Shown: piece by piece, positions 15,763-24,855 of the stretch
Layout of the letters: each line of letters begins with the position of its first letter
Numbering within the stretch: position 1 is the first letter of the stretch
NCBI GenBank assembly: GCA_900545495.1
Contig: UQZJ01000014.1
Span: forward strand, 1-64,000
Source of the DNA: an uncultured Eubacteriales bacterium
GTDB taxonomy: Bacteria > Bacillota > Clostridia > Oscillospirales > Oscillospiraceae
Reading direction: 5' to 3'
DNA length: 64,000 nt
The notes under the pieces: model-generated
What the model saw: only the letters and a program-made list of their open reading frames with translations
Told to the model about the DNA's origin: nothing
The model's database searches: none
Made by a program: the position numbers and the translations under genes

Positions 15763-17151
15763 TCAGATACGGAATACGTCGATGAGGAACACCAGCGCCA
15801 ACCCGTAGTATGTCACCACGGCCACCAGATCGTTGACGGTGGTGATCAGCGGGCCGGAGGCCACGGCGGGGTCGATGTGGACCCTGTGAAAGAGCATGGG
15901 GATCAGAGTCCCCACAAGGCTGGAGATCACCATGGCCACCAGCAGCGACACGCCGACACAGCCGGAGATCAGAAAGGCGGACGCCCACACATACCCCTTG
16001 AAAAAGTGGATGTACACGCCCAGAAAGGCCAGCGCCATCAGACCGAGACACCCGCCGTTGAGCAGGCCGACACGCATCTCCTTGCCCAGCAGCGCCAGCT
16101 CCTCCTTCAGACTGAGGTTTTCGTCCATCAGCACCCGGATGGTCACTGCCAGCGACTGGGTACCCACGTTTCCCGCCATGTCCAGCACCAGCGACTGGAA
16201 GCAGATGACGATGGGCAGCACCGCCACCACCGATTCAAAGACGCCCACCACCGAGGATACGCCCATGCCCAGAAACAGCAGCACGATCAGCCACGGCAGG
16301 CGCTTTTTCATGCTGACGAACACCGGCTCGCGGAGATCCTCCTCCGAGGTCAGACCGCCCAGCTTGGCGTAGTCGTCGCCCATGGTGTCGTCCACCAGCT
16401 CCACCAGATCCTGCGCCGTCAGGACGCCGACGATGCCGCCGGATTCCGACAGCACCGGCAGGGAGTCCTCCTCGTACTCCGCCAGCCGGTCGACGCAGTC
16501 CGCTACCTTCTCATGGGCGAGTACATAGGGATACCCCCGGCGGATCACATCCTCCAAGCGGTCGTCTTCCCGGGCAATGATCAGATCCTTCAGGTCGATG
16601 GCGCCGGCAAAGGCGCTGTTTTTGTCCACCACGTACAGGGTGGAGATGTTGTCGTGCTCCCCGGCCTGCCGCACCAGCTCGCTCATGGCGCCGCGGATGG
16701 TCAGCGTGTCCGGGATGCACACGAAATTGCTGCTCATCCGGCTGCCGATCTCCTCCTCCCGGAAGGCCAGCAGCCGCCGGACATCCGCCCGGACGTCCGG
16801 GGCCAGATGCGCCGCCAGACGCTGCCGCTCCCCCTCCGGCAGCTCCTGCAAAATGTCCAGCACGTCCGCGGTGTCCATGCCGGAGAGCACCTCCGCCGTC
16901 CGCGCCTCCGGCAGGGCGGCGAGACAGTCGGCGGCGTCGTCCAGATAGGGGAATACCGCTGTCAGAGCCGGCACGTCCATCAGCCGAAGCACCCGCTCCC
17001 GCTCAGCCTCCGTTAAAAGGGAGAGGGCCTTCGCCACATCGCGCTCATGGTAGCGCTTGAGCAGCTTGGAGAGTCCCACGCCGCTTTTTGCGCCGCGGAT
17101 GGTCGCCGCGATCTCCTGCGTAAAATCGTTTCTTGTGATCTTGTTCATCAT
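15763..17151 (-). CDS. mgtE: Magnesium transporter MgtE
   Basis: A 462-residue Mg2+ channel/transporter of the cytoplasmic membrane. The order is MgtE N domain (about 20-125), two CBS domains (about 135-255, including VLTAQDLVELV) and a five-helix channel domain (about 275-460) with the signature AGNVGTQSLA and the pore-lining DLVAVVTYY end. I chose ATG 17151 because AAAGGAGG lies just before it; a longer frame starts 12 codons upstream without a ribosome site. CBS domains close the channel at high Mg2+. The roughly 250-nt structured leader with an excellent promoter suggests additional RNA-level control. Confidence 0.93.
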   Translation of the reverse strand: MMNKITRNDFTQEIAATIRGAKSGVGLSKLLKRYHERDVAKALSLLTEAERERVLRLMDVPALTAVFPYLDDAADCLAALPEARTAEVLSGMDTADVLDILQELPEGERQRLAAHLAPDVRADVRRLLAFREEEIGSRMSSNFVCIPDTLTIRGAMSELVRQAGEHDNISTLYVVDKNSAFAGAIDLKDLIIAREDDRLEDVIRRGYPYVLAHEKVADCVDRLAEYEEDSLPVLSESGGIVGVLTAQDLVELVDDTMGDDYAKLGGLTSEEDLREPVFVSMKKRLPWLIVLLFLGMGVSSVVGVFESVVAVLPIVICFQSLVLDMAGNVGTQSLAVTIRVLMDENLSLKEELALLGKEMRVGLLNGGCLGLMALAFLGVYIHFFKGYVWASAFLISGCVGVSLLVAMVISSLVGTLIPMLFHRVHIDPAVASGPLITTVNDLVAVVTYYGLALVFLIDVFRI

Positions 17152-17194
17152 GTCTGTGTCCTCCTTTGGCACCAAAAATGGGCGCAAAAATGCA

Positions 17195-17375
17195 CCGCTT
17201 CAGAGATAGTTGCCACAGCAAGACGTCTCCGGTGCGGTGCAGAAGAACACGACAAAACAGAACGTGGTCAGTCCATGTCCATGGATGACCGCATTCGCGT
17301 CCTGTATTTCCGCGTACCGCAGCTCCGGCTTCGCCCTGTACTTCCGCAGCTATCCATGAACATTCACCTCCGATA
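17195..17375 (-). ncRNA. Candidate M-box-like Mg2+ riboswitch leader of mgtE
   Basis: The leader between promoter and mgtE is about 250 nt and lacks a gene. On the minus strand it contains, in order, AGGTGA, ATGGATAGCTGC, GACGCGAATGCGGTCA and CTGTGGCAACTATCTCTGAAGC. These resemble the M-box series AGGTGA / ATGGA..GCTGC / GACGCCAATGGGTCA / late GCTAAAGC. The match is by eye and incomplete, but mgtE is a classic M-box target. Confidence 0.42.
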
Positions 17376-17412
17376 AGTGAAAATTTGAAAAGCCTTCCGG
17401 CTCTCCTGCCCG

Positions 17413-17441
17413 ATGATAACAAAGATGCCCCCCGATGTCAA
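17413..17441 (-). promoter_or_regulatory. Promoter of mgtE leader
   Basis: Minus strand: consensus -35 TTGACA (17436-17441), 17-bp spacer, -10 TATCAT (17413-17418). It implies a transcript start near 17405, about 250 nt before the mgtE start codon. Confidence 0.75.
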
Positions 17442-17494
17442 GGCCGCTTTTTGGCTTTTTTACCTGTTGACAGCGGGCTGACGGCAAGCGGCGT

Positions 17495-17698
17495 ATGCAG
17501 CAGACGTGGCAGCACATTCTGGATGGCCTGTGCGCCGTTCTGCGGCAGGATGCCAAGGTCAGGGCGGACGCCTTTACCCCGCAGTTTACCGTGGAGCGGT
17601 TCGCGGATGTGCTGTTTGCCCAGATGGTGTCCGCACTGCTGCGGCAGGACTACGACCCCACCGCCGTGCTGGAGCTGATCCGCAGAACGCTGTATTAA
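17495..17698 (+). CDS. Small hypothetical protein (67 aa)
   Basis: A 67-residue, soluble, probably helical protein (FTVERFADVLFAQMVSALLRQD, ending LELIRRTLY). No family is recognised. Support comes from a plausible amphipathic composition and a terminator hairpin beginning at its stop codon; the ribosome site is weak. It lies in the gap between the divergent mgtE leader and a small membrane-protein gene. Confidence 0.5.
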   Translation: MQQTWQHILDGLCAVLRQDAKVRADAFTPQFTVERFADVLFAQMVSALLRQDYDPTAVLELIRRTLY

Positions 17699-17726
17699 AA
17701 TTCCCACCTTACGGTGGGATTTTAAG
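17697..17726 (+). terminator. Terminator after the 67-aa gene
   Basis: A stem of about 11 bp (AAATTCCCACC with GGTGGGATTTT) and a 4-nt loop, with T-rich flank, overlapping the stop codon. Confidence 0.7.
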
Positions 17727-17767
17727 TCCCATATATTGAACATGGTTCATTAAAGGAGAGGTATACG

Positions 17768-18193
17768 ATGGTAAAACGAAACACACTGCTGTTGCTGGCG
17801 TGCCTTGTGTGGAGCGCGGCGGGCTTCAATATCCTGCGGATCGGCATTCTGGCCTATCCCAACTATCTGAGCGTGTGGAGCTTTCTGCTGTCCGCACTGG
17901 TCTTCGCGGTGTTCCAGCGCATGGTGTTCGGCAAGCTGGTAAAAAAGCACACGGCGCGCATCCGCGCCTACGAGGAGGAGCGGCATTTCTTCCTCAAGTT
18001 CTTTGACGTAAAATCCTTCCTCATCATGGCGGTGATGATGTCCGGCGGCATCTGGCTGCGGTCCAGCGGCCTTGCGCCGGAGCGCTTCATCGCGGTTTTC
18101 TATACCGGCCTTGGCGCCTCGCTGCTGCTGGCGGGCGTGCGGTTCGGCTATCACTTCGGCAAAGCGGCCTCCGCCGCTTCGGAAAATATTTAA
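17768..18193 (+). CDS. Small membrane protein of unknown function (141 aa)
   Basis: 141 residues with about four hydrophobic helices: 5-25, 38-55, a basic loop with FGKLVKKHTARIRAYEEERHFF, then about 78-95 and 105-125. The ribosome site AAAGGAGAGG is strong and a perfect terminator follows within 15 nt, so it is a monocistronic gene. No enzymatic motif is seen. Similar small membrane proteins occur in clostridial genomes, but I cannot name the family. Confidence 0.75.
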   Translation: MVKRNTLLLLACLVWSAAGFNILRIGILAYPNYLSVWSFLLSALVFAVFQRMVFGKLVKKHTARIRAYEEERHFFLKFFDVKSFLIMAVMMSGGIWLRSSGLAPERFIAVFYTGLGASLLLAGVRFGYHFGKAASAASENI

Positions 18194-18202
18194 GATTATA
18201 CA

Positions 18203-18240
18203 AAAACCCTCTCCTGCCCGTCGGGGCAGGAGAGGGTTTT
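18203..18240. terminator. Bidirectional terminator
   Basis: A 17-bp stem (AAAACCCTCTCCTGCCC and complement) with a short loop, and A/T tracts on both sides. It lies between convergent genes. Confidence 0.88.
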
Positions 18241-18258
18241 CTATATCGAGGCATGACG

Positions 18259-18957
18259 TCACAGGAAGAATTTCCGGTGCAGGCTGCGGCGCAGCGGCTT
18301 GCAGATGGCGATGACCAGCAGCATGGCGCCCAGCACGGTACACACCGCCAGCGGGTAGAATGACCACAGGAACGTGTCGTGCAGGTGGAACGTCACATTC
18401 AGCAGCCACTCCAGCAGCACGGCAAAGCCGCCGCTGCCCAGCAGTGCGCCGCCGCAGATATACAGGGCGCCGCCGGGGACATAGCGCAGCAGCACCACCA
18501 TCGTGGTGACCAGCACCATGGCTGCACCGGTCACCGGCAGGGCAAAGGTCAGGAACCAGTGTCCGTGGGTGGCGAAGTTGATATAGAACAGGTATAGACC
18601 GATGACGATGAAGTCGATCGGCACGAAGATCGCCGGATTGGGCCGTTTGAACCACAGGGGCAGCACCACCGCGACATACAGCACCACCAGACCGCCCACC
18701 ACATAGCCGGACCACACGATGCCGTTGCCCATCCGCCAGTCGCACAGCACGGAGATCACCGCCGGCAGCACGAACAGCACCGTCAGCACAAAGAGGACGC
18801 CGGCGCGGCTGACCTCATCCACCCGCGGACGGTGGTCGGGGGGATAGGGCGGCTCGCCCTGTCCGCAGGGCAGATCAGGGTGGAACACCGGCGTTCCGCA
18901 CAGGGGACAGACCTTTTCGCTGTCAGCCAGCTCCACGCCGCATTTGATACAGTACAT
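18259..18957 (-). CDS. Zinc-ribbon membrane protein (DUF6320-like)
   Basis: 232 residues. An N-terminal zinc ribbon (MYCIKCGVELADSEKVCPLCG; Cys 3, 6, 17, 20) faces the cytoplasm, followed by a Pro/Gly-rich linker and about seven hydrophobic helices from residue 50 onward, ending in a basic tail (RRSLHRKFFL). The start at 18957 follows GGGAAAGGAGCG. I recognise the build as DUF6320-like; no biochemical role is established that I can name. It lies 20 bp downstream of the esterase/acyltransferase fusion on the same strand, so both are likely co-expressed and may act on the same lipid or ester. Confidence 0.8.
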   Translation of the reverse strand: MYCIKCGVELADSEKVCPLCGTPVFHPDLPCGQGEPPYPPDHRPRVDEVSRAGVLFVLTVLFVLPAVISVLCDWRMGNGIVWSGYVVGGLVVLYVAVVLPLWFKRPNPAIFVPIDFIVIGLYLFYINFATHGHWFLTFALPVTGAAMVLVTTMVVLLRYVPGGALYICGGALLGSGGFAVLLEWLLNVTFHLHDTFLWSFYPLAVCTVLGAMLLVIAICKPLRRSLHRKFFL

Positions 18958-18977
18958 AGTTACGCTCCTTTCCCGCG

Positions 18978-21140
18978 TCAGCGCTGGTTGCTCTCCACCT
19001 TGACGTGGAGACCCAGCTTTCGCAGCACGCGGTAGAAATGCATTTCCAGCTCCGGTTCCCGGATGCTGCGGATGCAGTTGATATACATGGTGCCGTTCCA
19101 CGTCACCACGCCGCAGTCGTGGGGCGCGGCGGCCTGTACGCCGATGATGAAGTCCATCCGGCGGACGTAGGCCGCCATGGCCTCCGGCAGCTGCACGTTG
19201 CCCAGATTGGACAGGCACAGGCAGGATTTCCGCTCGCCCACGGCGTCGAACACCGCCTTCATGGCGATGTTCTTGATGAACAGCGGCATGACCCGCAGCA
19301 CCGGCGAGCGCTCGCTGGCCACATTGGCGGCGAACTTGGCCCGCATGGTGCGGCGGTTGTTCTCAAGACCCATCCGGTGGTGTACCTCGTCGCACAGCTC
19401 CTTGAAGCTGCACTCGCCCATGCGGGGGTCCAGCTCCGGCGTGATGTAGGACGCGAAATTCCGAAGCGTCCGGCTGGGGAACAGACCCCGCAGGTTCACC
19501 GGCACCAGCACCTTCACCGGCTTGCGCCGCCGGGGATCCCGTACCTTCTCCGCTTGCAGATCCAGAATGGCCTGCATCATGGCGGCACAGAGCAGCTCCG
19601 TCACGGACAGCCCCCGGCTCTTGGCGCAGGCGCGCACCTCCTCGGCGGAGAGCATCATGGTGATGAGGTTTTTGTAGCCGTCCCGCTCCGGCGTTCCGCT
19701 GAGGTGGTAGGCGGTGGACTCCTTCCGGCTTGCCTTCACATCCCCAGCGTAGCGGAGGAAGCTGTCCTCCAACTCCTCCGGATCCGGCTCCTCCAGACGG
19801 CCCAGCACGCCGTACTCCGCGGGGATGGCCACGCCGTATTTCTGGGTCAGGTACTCCGCCACCAGCGTTTTGAGGAAGATGAGGCCGCCGGTGCCGTCGG
19901 TCAGGGCGTGGAAGAACTCCACAGCGATGCGGTCACGGTACACCAGCACCCGGAAGGCGCAGCGCCGCACCTCCTGAAAGGGCGCGTGGGCCAGCGGGCA
20001 GCTTTTCTCCTCCTGAATGGGGGGCGGCTGGGGGATCTCCTCCAGATAGTACCAGAACACGCCCCGCCGCAGCCGCACGGCGATGGAGGGGAAGCGCCGC
20101 ACCGTCACGTCCAGCGCACTGCGCAGAACGGCGACGTCCACCGTCTCCGTCAGCGTGGCGGACAGGCGGAAGAAGTTGTTCCAGTTGCGGCGCTTGGCGG
20201 CGGGGTAGATCTTGGCGGCGTTGTCCAGCCGCATCCACCGGAGGCTCTGGGCGGGGGAAAGGTTCTTGGTGAGGAAGTGGTCGATGGCCTGAAAATCCTC
20301 GGCCATGTTCTCCTCCAGACAGTACAGCACGTAGGCGTGCCAGCGCTCCGGCGCGATGTGCAGCTTGCTGCGGCAGCCGCATTGCAGCAGCTTTTCATGG
20401 AGCAGCCGGGCGTCGTCCAGCATGATCTCGTCGCCGCCGGCGAACAGCAGAGACGGCGGCAGACCCGTCAGGTCGCCGAACAGCGGCGAGCACAGCGGAT
20501 CGGCGGGATCATCGGTGTAGCACTTGGCGTAGAACTCCAGCAGCGCCTTGGTCATGGAGGGGTCGATATCCTTGTGGGCCTCGTAGGACGCGCCGGAGCC
20601 GGTGAGATCTGTCCACGGCGAGATGCCGATGAGGCCGCAGGGCAGCTCCATGCCCAGCTCCTTCAGCTTCAGGCACAGGGCGTAGATCAGTCCGCCGCCG
20701 GCGCTCTCGCCGCACAGCAGGATCTGCTTAGCGGCGTAGCCCTTTTTCAGCAGGTAGCGGTAGGCCTCCAGCGCATCCTCCAGCGCGGCGGGGAAGCGGT
20801 TCTCCGGCGCCAGACGGTAGGCGGCGCAGAATACCTTGACACCGCACTCCGACGCCAGCGTGGCGGCAAAGCCCTTGGCATACTCCAGACTGCCGCAGGT
20901 GTAGCCGCCGCCGTGGAGGTACAGGATGACGCCGGTACGCCGTTGATCCTTGGGCATGACCCACGCCCCCTGAAAGCGCGCAAAGGGGTGCTCCTTCACC
21001 AGCACCTCCCGCTTGTGGAGGGCGGTCATCAGCTCGCCCAGCTTGTCCTGGCCCTTGCGGGTCACCTCCAGCGAGCAGTTGGCCACAAAGGGCTTGAAGA
21101 AATTCAGTTGTGAGCGGACTAATTTTGCCGACAGTTCCAT
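18978..21140 (-). CDS. Fusion: HSL-type alpha/beta hydrolase + condensation/acyltransferase-like domain
   Basis: 720 residues in two parts. Residues 1-290 form a hormone-sensitive-lipase-type esterase with oxyanion HGGGY (76-80), nucleophile elbow GESAG (S146), acid D237 and H268 (ERWHAY). Residues about 300-720 resemble alcohol O-acetyltransferase/PapA5-like condensation enzymes, with the HxxxDG-type motif HALTDG at 411-416 and a later NLRGLFPSRTLRNF segment. The full protein could transfer and cleave acyl esters of a small alcohol or lipid; substrate unknown. There is no signal peptide, so it is cytoplasmic. It has its own promoter and is followed by the DUF6320-like membrane protein. Confidence 0.82.
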   Translation of the reverse strand: MELSAKLVRSQLNFFKPFVANCSLEVTRKGQDKLGELMTALHKREVLVKEHPFARFQGAWVMPKDQRRTGVILYLHGGGYTCGSLEYAKGFAATLASECGVKVFCAAYRLAPENRFPAALEDALEAYRYLLKKGYAAKQILLCGESAGGGLIYALCLKLKELGMELPCGLIGISPWTDLTGSGASYEAHKDIDPSMTKALLEFYAKCYTDDPADPLCSPLFGDLTGLPPSLLFAGGDEIMLDDARLLHEKLLQCGCRSKLHIAPERWHAYVLYCLEENMAEDFQAIDHFLTKNLSPAQSLRWMRLDNAAKIYPAAKRRNWNNFFRLSATLTETVDVAVLRSALDVTVRRFPSIAVRLRRGVFWYYLEEIPQPPPIQEEKSCPLAHAPFQEVRRCAFRVLVYRDRIAVEFFHALTDGTGGLIFLKTLVAEYLTQKYGVAIPAEYGVLGRLEEPDPEELEDSFLRYAGDVKASRKESTAYHLSGTPERDGYKNLITMMLSAEEVRACAKSRGLSVTELLCAAMMQAILDLQAEKVRDPRRRKPVKVLVPVNLRGLFPSRTLRNFASYITPELDPRMGECSFKELCDEVHHRMGLENNRRTMRAKFAANVASERSPVLRVMPLFIKNIAMKAVFDAVGERKSCLCLSNLGNVQLPEAMAAYVRRMDFIIGVQAAAPHDCGVVTWNGTMYINCIRSIREPELEMHFYRVLRKLGLHVKVESNQR

Positions 21141-21181
21141 AGGCCGCGTTCCTTTCGTACAAGACTAAACGTTAATATCTT

Positions 21182-21210
21182 ATTATAGCAATTCCGTCAA
21201 GTCCTGTAAA
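21182..21210 (-). promoter_or_regulatory. Promoter of the hydrolase-acyltransferase gene
   Basis: Minus strand: -35 TTTACA (21205-21210), 17-bp spacer, -10 TATAAT (21182-21187), about 42 nt before the start codon. Confidence 0.65.
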
Positions 21211-21216
21211 CATACA

Positions 21217-21255
21217 AAAAACAGGCGGGGACGCCGTGCGCCTCCGCCTGTTTTT
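21217..21255. terminator. Terminator after hydA
   Basis: The stem AAAACAGGCGG/CCGCCTGTTTTT encloses a 15-nt loop with T-runs on both sides. It begins 6 nt past the hydA stop. Confidence 0.8.
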
Positions 21256-21261
21256 GTGTTT

Positions 21262-22959
21262 TTATGCGTCGTAGTGGACGTGGAGCAGCTCGTGGCACCG
21301 CTCCTCGCCGTACTTGTCCAGCAGGGTGGTGACGATGGGGTTCTTCTCCGCACGCTTGAACAGGGCGGAGGCGTCCGTGTCATACAGACCCTGCTTGCGC
21401 TTGCGCTTCACGGCGGTGAGACCGTAGGGCTGTCCCGCGCCGCCTACGCAGCCGCCCTGACAGGTCATGACCTCCACCAGATGGTAGAACCGCTTGCCCG
21501 CCTCGATGTCGGCGATCAGTTCCTTGGCGTGGATGAGGCCGTTGACGATGGCGATGTGCAGCTCCTGCCCGTCAATGGTCAGGTTCACCTCGCGGATGGC
21601 GCCGTCGCCCCGCAGATCGGTGACGGACACGGCGCGGAGGGCGTTCTTGCTCTTGTCGGGTACGCAGTAGCGCACCACCGCCTCCGCCACACCGCCGGTG
21701 ACGCCGTAGATGGCTGCCGCGCCGGAGCCGAGGCCGAAGGGCAGGTCGGGGGACTCCAGCTCCATCTCATTGAACTGGATACCGGCCTCCCGGATCATGT
21801 CCGTCAGCTCACGGGTGGTCAGCACCAGATCCACATCGGGCCGCCCGTCGTGGCAGAACTCAGGCCGCGCCGCCTCCATCTTCTTGGCGGTGCAGGGCAT
21901 AATGGCGATCTGATAGGTGGTGCGGCCGTCAGCGGCGTCCTTGGCGGCGTACTTGTCGCGGATGACGGCGGCAAACATCTCCATGGGGGACTTGCAGGTG
22001 GAGATATTCCGCAGGTACTTGGGATCGTTCAGCTCCAGATACTTGACCCATGCGGGGCAGCAGCTGGTGAACATGGGGAACGGGCCGCCCACCTTGAGGC
22101 GCTGGAGGAACTCCTCCGCCTCGGAGATGGTAGTCATGTCCGCGCCGAAGTTGGTGTCGTATACCTCGTCCGCACCCATGATCTTCAGGGCGGGCACCAG
22201 CTTGTCGATGATGTTGACGCCGGCGGGGATGCCGAAATCCTCACCCAGCGCCACACGGACGGCGGGGGCGATCTGTACCACCACCCGCTTCTGGGGGTCG
22301 TGGAGGGCGCGCCACGCCGTACCGATCTGGTCGTTGACGGTGATAGCACCGGTGGTGCAGACGGCGGCGCACTGGCCGCAGCCCACGCACTTCGTCTCCT
22401 CCAGTTTCCGGTCGAAGGCGGGCATGACCTGCAGCTCGCTGCCCCGGAAGGCAAAGTTCAGGATGCCCTGCCCCTGCAGCTCCTCGCACACACGGACACA
22501 GTCGCCGCAGAGAATGCACTTGTTGGGGTCGCGGAACACCGCATAGCTGGTGTTGTCCTTTTCATACTGGGGACGGGTGTTGGGGAAGCGGATGTGCCGC
22601 ACGCCGAAGCGCTGCGCCAGCTCCTGCAAGCGGCAGTTGCCGCTCTTGTTGCAGGTGGTGCAGGAGCAGTCATGGGCCGCCAGCAGCAGCTCCAGGATCA
22701 TCCGCCGGTGCTTTAGCAGCTTGGCGGTGTTGGTGCGGATCTCCATGCCGTCCCGGGGCTCCATGGAGCAGGAGGCGTCCAGCTTGCCGGTCTTTACATC
22801 CTCCACCATGCACATACGGCAGGCGCCGTGGACAGACAGCTCGGAATAGTAGCAGAAGGTGGGGATGTCGATACCGGCCTTGCGGATCACCGCCAGCACG
22901 TTTTTCTCCCCGTCGAACGGCACCCGCTGGCCGTCAATGATCATAATACCCTTGGCCAT
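21262..22959 (-). CDS. hydA: [FeFe] hydrogenase catalytic subunit
   Basis: 565 residues. An N-terminal [2Fe-2S] ferredoxin domain (CYYSELSVHGACRMC) is followed by a His/Cys cluster region (HDCSCTTCNKSGNC, 96-109) and two [4Fe-4S] sites (CILCGDCVRVC, CVGCGQCAAVC). The H-cluster domain has L1 TSCCPAW (298-304), L2 MPCTAKK (354-360) and L3 EVMTCQGGCVGGAG (496-509), all with the needed Cys. It makes or oxidises H2 in the cytoplasm. With HydB and HydC encoded upstream it forms the trimeric, NAD- and ferredoxin-linked bifurcating/confurcating type. It lies 3 nt from hydB. Confidence 0.95.
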   Translation of the reverse strand: MAKGIMIIDGQRVPFDGEKNVLAVIRKAGIDIPTFCYYSELSVHGACRMCMVEDVKTGKLDASCSMEPRDGMEIRTNTAKLLKHRRMILELLLAAHDCSCTTCNKSGNCRLQELAQRFGVRHIRFPNTRPQYEKDNTSYAVFRDPNKCILCGDCVRVCEELQGQGILNFAFRGSELQVMPAFDRKLEETKCVGCGQCAAVCTTGAITVNDQIGTAWRALHDPQKRVVVQIAPAVRVALGEDFGIPAGVNIIDKLVPALKIMGADEVYDTNFGADMTTISEAEEFLQRLKVGGPFPMFTSCCPAWVKYLELNDPKYLRNISTCKSPMEMFAAVIRDKYAAKDAADGRTTYQIAIMPCTAKKMEAARPEFCHDGRPDVDLVLTTRELTDMIREAGIQFNEMELESPDLPFGLGSGAAAIYGVTGGVAEAVVRYCVPDKSKNALRAVSVTDLRGDGAIREVNLTIDGQELHIAIVNGLIHAKELIADIEAGKRFYHLVEVMTCQGGCVGGAGQPYGLTAVKRKRKQGLYDTDASALFKRAEKNPIVTTLLDKYGEERCHELLHVHYDA

Positions 22960-22962
22960 GGC

Positions 22963-24855
22963 TTAGTCCTCCTCAATGGCGTCGATGGCGCCGAACGGGC
23001 AGGCACCCCAGCAGGCGCCGCAGTGGATACACTTCTCGTTGTCGATGACGTACGGCATACGCGGCTGGCCGCTGATGGCCTCCATGGGACAGTTCCGCGC
23101 ACACTTGCCGCAGCCCTTGCACAGGTCGGCCTTGATCTCCAGACGGCGCTTACGGCCGTTGCAGATGGGACAGTGCTTATCCACCACATGGCGCAGGTAA
23201 TCCTGCCGGAAATTCTTCAGTGTACTCATCACCGGCTTGCAGGCCGTCTGGCCAAGGCCGCACAGCGCCGTGTCGGTGATGGTGTCGGACAGTGCCTCCA
23301 GCAGCTCCAGATCCTCCATGCTGCCCTCGTTGGAGATGATGCGCTCCAGCGTCTCCAGCATCCGCTTGGTACCCTCCCGGCAGGGGGTACACTTGCCGCA
23401 GCTCTCGTTGCGGGTGAAATTCATGAAGAACCGCGCCACCTCCACCATGCAGGTGTCCTCGTCCATGACCACCAGACCGCCGGAGCCGATAATGGCGCCC
23501 AGCTTTTTCAGGGAGTCGAAGTCCATGGGTACGTCCAGATGCTCCTCGGTGAGGCAGCCGCCGGAGGGGCCGCCGATCTGCACCGCCTTGAACTTCTTGC
23601 CGTCGGGGATACCGCCGCCGATGTCGAAGATGACCTCCCGCAGGGTGGTACCCATGGGGACCTCCACCAGACCGGTGTTCACCACGTTGCCGGTGAGGGC
23701 GAAGGTCTTGGTGCCGGAGCTGGCGTCGGTGCCGATGCCCTTGTACCAGCCGGCGCCCTGCCGGATGATGCCCGGCACGTTGGCGAATGTCTCCACGTTG
23801 TTCAGCACCGTGGGCTTGCCCCACAGACCCTGATCCACCGTGCGGGGCGGCTTGACGCGGGGCATACCCCGCTTGCCCTCGATGGAGGCGGTCAGGGCGC
23901 TGCCCTCGCCGCAGACGAAGGCACCGGCGCCCCGGTTGATGTGCATATGGAAGCAGAAGCCGCTGCCCATGATGTCGTCGCCCAGCAGACCGACCTCCGC
24001 GGCTTTTTCGATGGCGGTCTGCAGCCGCTTCACCGCCAGCGGATACTCGGCGCGGACGTAGATATAGCCCTCGGTGGCGCCGGTGGCCACACCGGCGATC
24101 ATCATGCCCTCCAAAATGGAGTGGGGGTTGCCCTCCATGATGGAGCGGTCCATAAACGCGCCGGGGTCGCCCTCGTCGCCGTTGCAGACCACATACTTCA
24201 CGTCGGACACGTTGCGCCGCACGCTCTCCCACTTGCGCCCGGCGGGGAAGCCGCCGCCGCCGCGGCCACGGAGGCCGGAGTCGGAGATCTCCTTGCAGAT
24301 AGCCTCCGGCGTCATGGTGAACAGCGCCTTTTCAAAGGCGGAGTAGCCGCCCTTGGCGATGTATTCGTCCAGATCCTCGGCATCGCTGGTGCCGCAGCTG
24401 GCCAGCACCACGCGGTGCTGCTTTTTATAGAAGGGGATATCCTCCTGCCGGGGGTAGGAGACACCGTCCCGCTGATAGGTCAGACGCTCGATGATCTCGC
24501 CGCGCATCACCGTCTTTTCCACGATCTCGCAGCAGTCCTCCGGCTTGACATGGATGTACATGACGCCCAGCGGCTCGATATGTACCAGCGGGCCCATCTC
24601 GCAGAAGCCGTGGCAGCCGCTCATCTTGATGTGCAGGCTCTTTTCCTCGCCGCTGTGCTCCGTCAGACCCACATAGACCTGTAGGCCCCGGCGCTCACAC
24701 TCCTCCTTCAGCGTTTCGCACACCTTCAGGGAGCCGCCGGCGATACAGCCGGTACCGGCGCAGACCAGCACGTTTACGGCGTTGCTGCTGCGGCGCAGAG
24801 CCTCCTCCGCCGTCTCGCGCATGGCGCGGAAGCCCTCTCTTGTCAGGATGCTCAT
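22963..24855 (-). CDS. hydB: Bifurcating hydrogenase NuoF-like flavoprotein subunit
   Basis: 630 residues. An N-terminal thioredoxin-like [2Fe-2S] domain (CAGTGC...CHGFC) precedes the NuoF core with the NADH/FMN-binding segments GLRGRGGGGFPAGRKW and CNGDEGDPGAFMDR, then the ESCGKCTPCREG [4Fe-4S] site. A C-terminal bacterial ferredoxin pair (CKGCGKCARNCP and CIHCGACWGACP) completes it. It oxidises or reduces NAD(H) and houses the flavin where electrons bifurcate. I chose ATG 24855 (GGAGG upstream, ATGA overlap with hydC) rather than a start 40 codons upstream in the hydC frame shadow. Confidence 0.95.
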   Translation of the reverse strand: MSILTREGFRAMRETAEEALRRSSNAVNVLVCAGTGCIAGGSLKVCETLKEECERRGLQVYVGLTEHSGEEKSLHIKMSGCHGFCEMGPLVHIEPLGVMYIHVKPEDCCEIVEKTVMRGEIIERLTYQRDGVSYPRQEDIPFYKKQHRVVLASCGTSDAEDLDEYIAKGGYSAFEKALFTMTPEAICKEISDSGLRGRGGGGFPAGRKWESVRRNVSDVKYVVCNGDEGDPGAFMDRSIMEGNPHSILEGMMIAGVATGATEGYIYVRAEYPLAVKRLQTAIEKAAEVGLLGDDIMGSGFCFHMHINRGAGAFVCGEGSALTASIEGKRGMPRVKPPRTVDQGLWGKPTVLNNVETFANVPGIIRQGAGWYKGIGTDASSGTKTFALTGNVVNTGLVEVPMGTTLREVIFDIGGGIPDGKKFKAVQIGGPSGGCLTEEHLDVPMDFDSLKKLGAIIGSGGLVVMDEDTCMVEVARFFMNFTRNESCGKCTPCREGTKRMLETLERIISNEGSMEDLELLEALSDTITDTALCGLGQTACKPVMSTLKNFRQDYLRHVVDKHCPICNGRKRRLEIKADLCKGCGKCARNCPMEAISGQPRMPYVIDNEKCIHCGACWGACPFGAIDAIEED

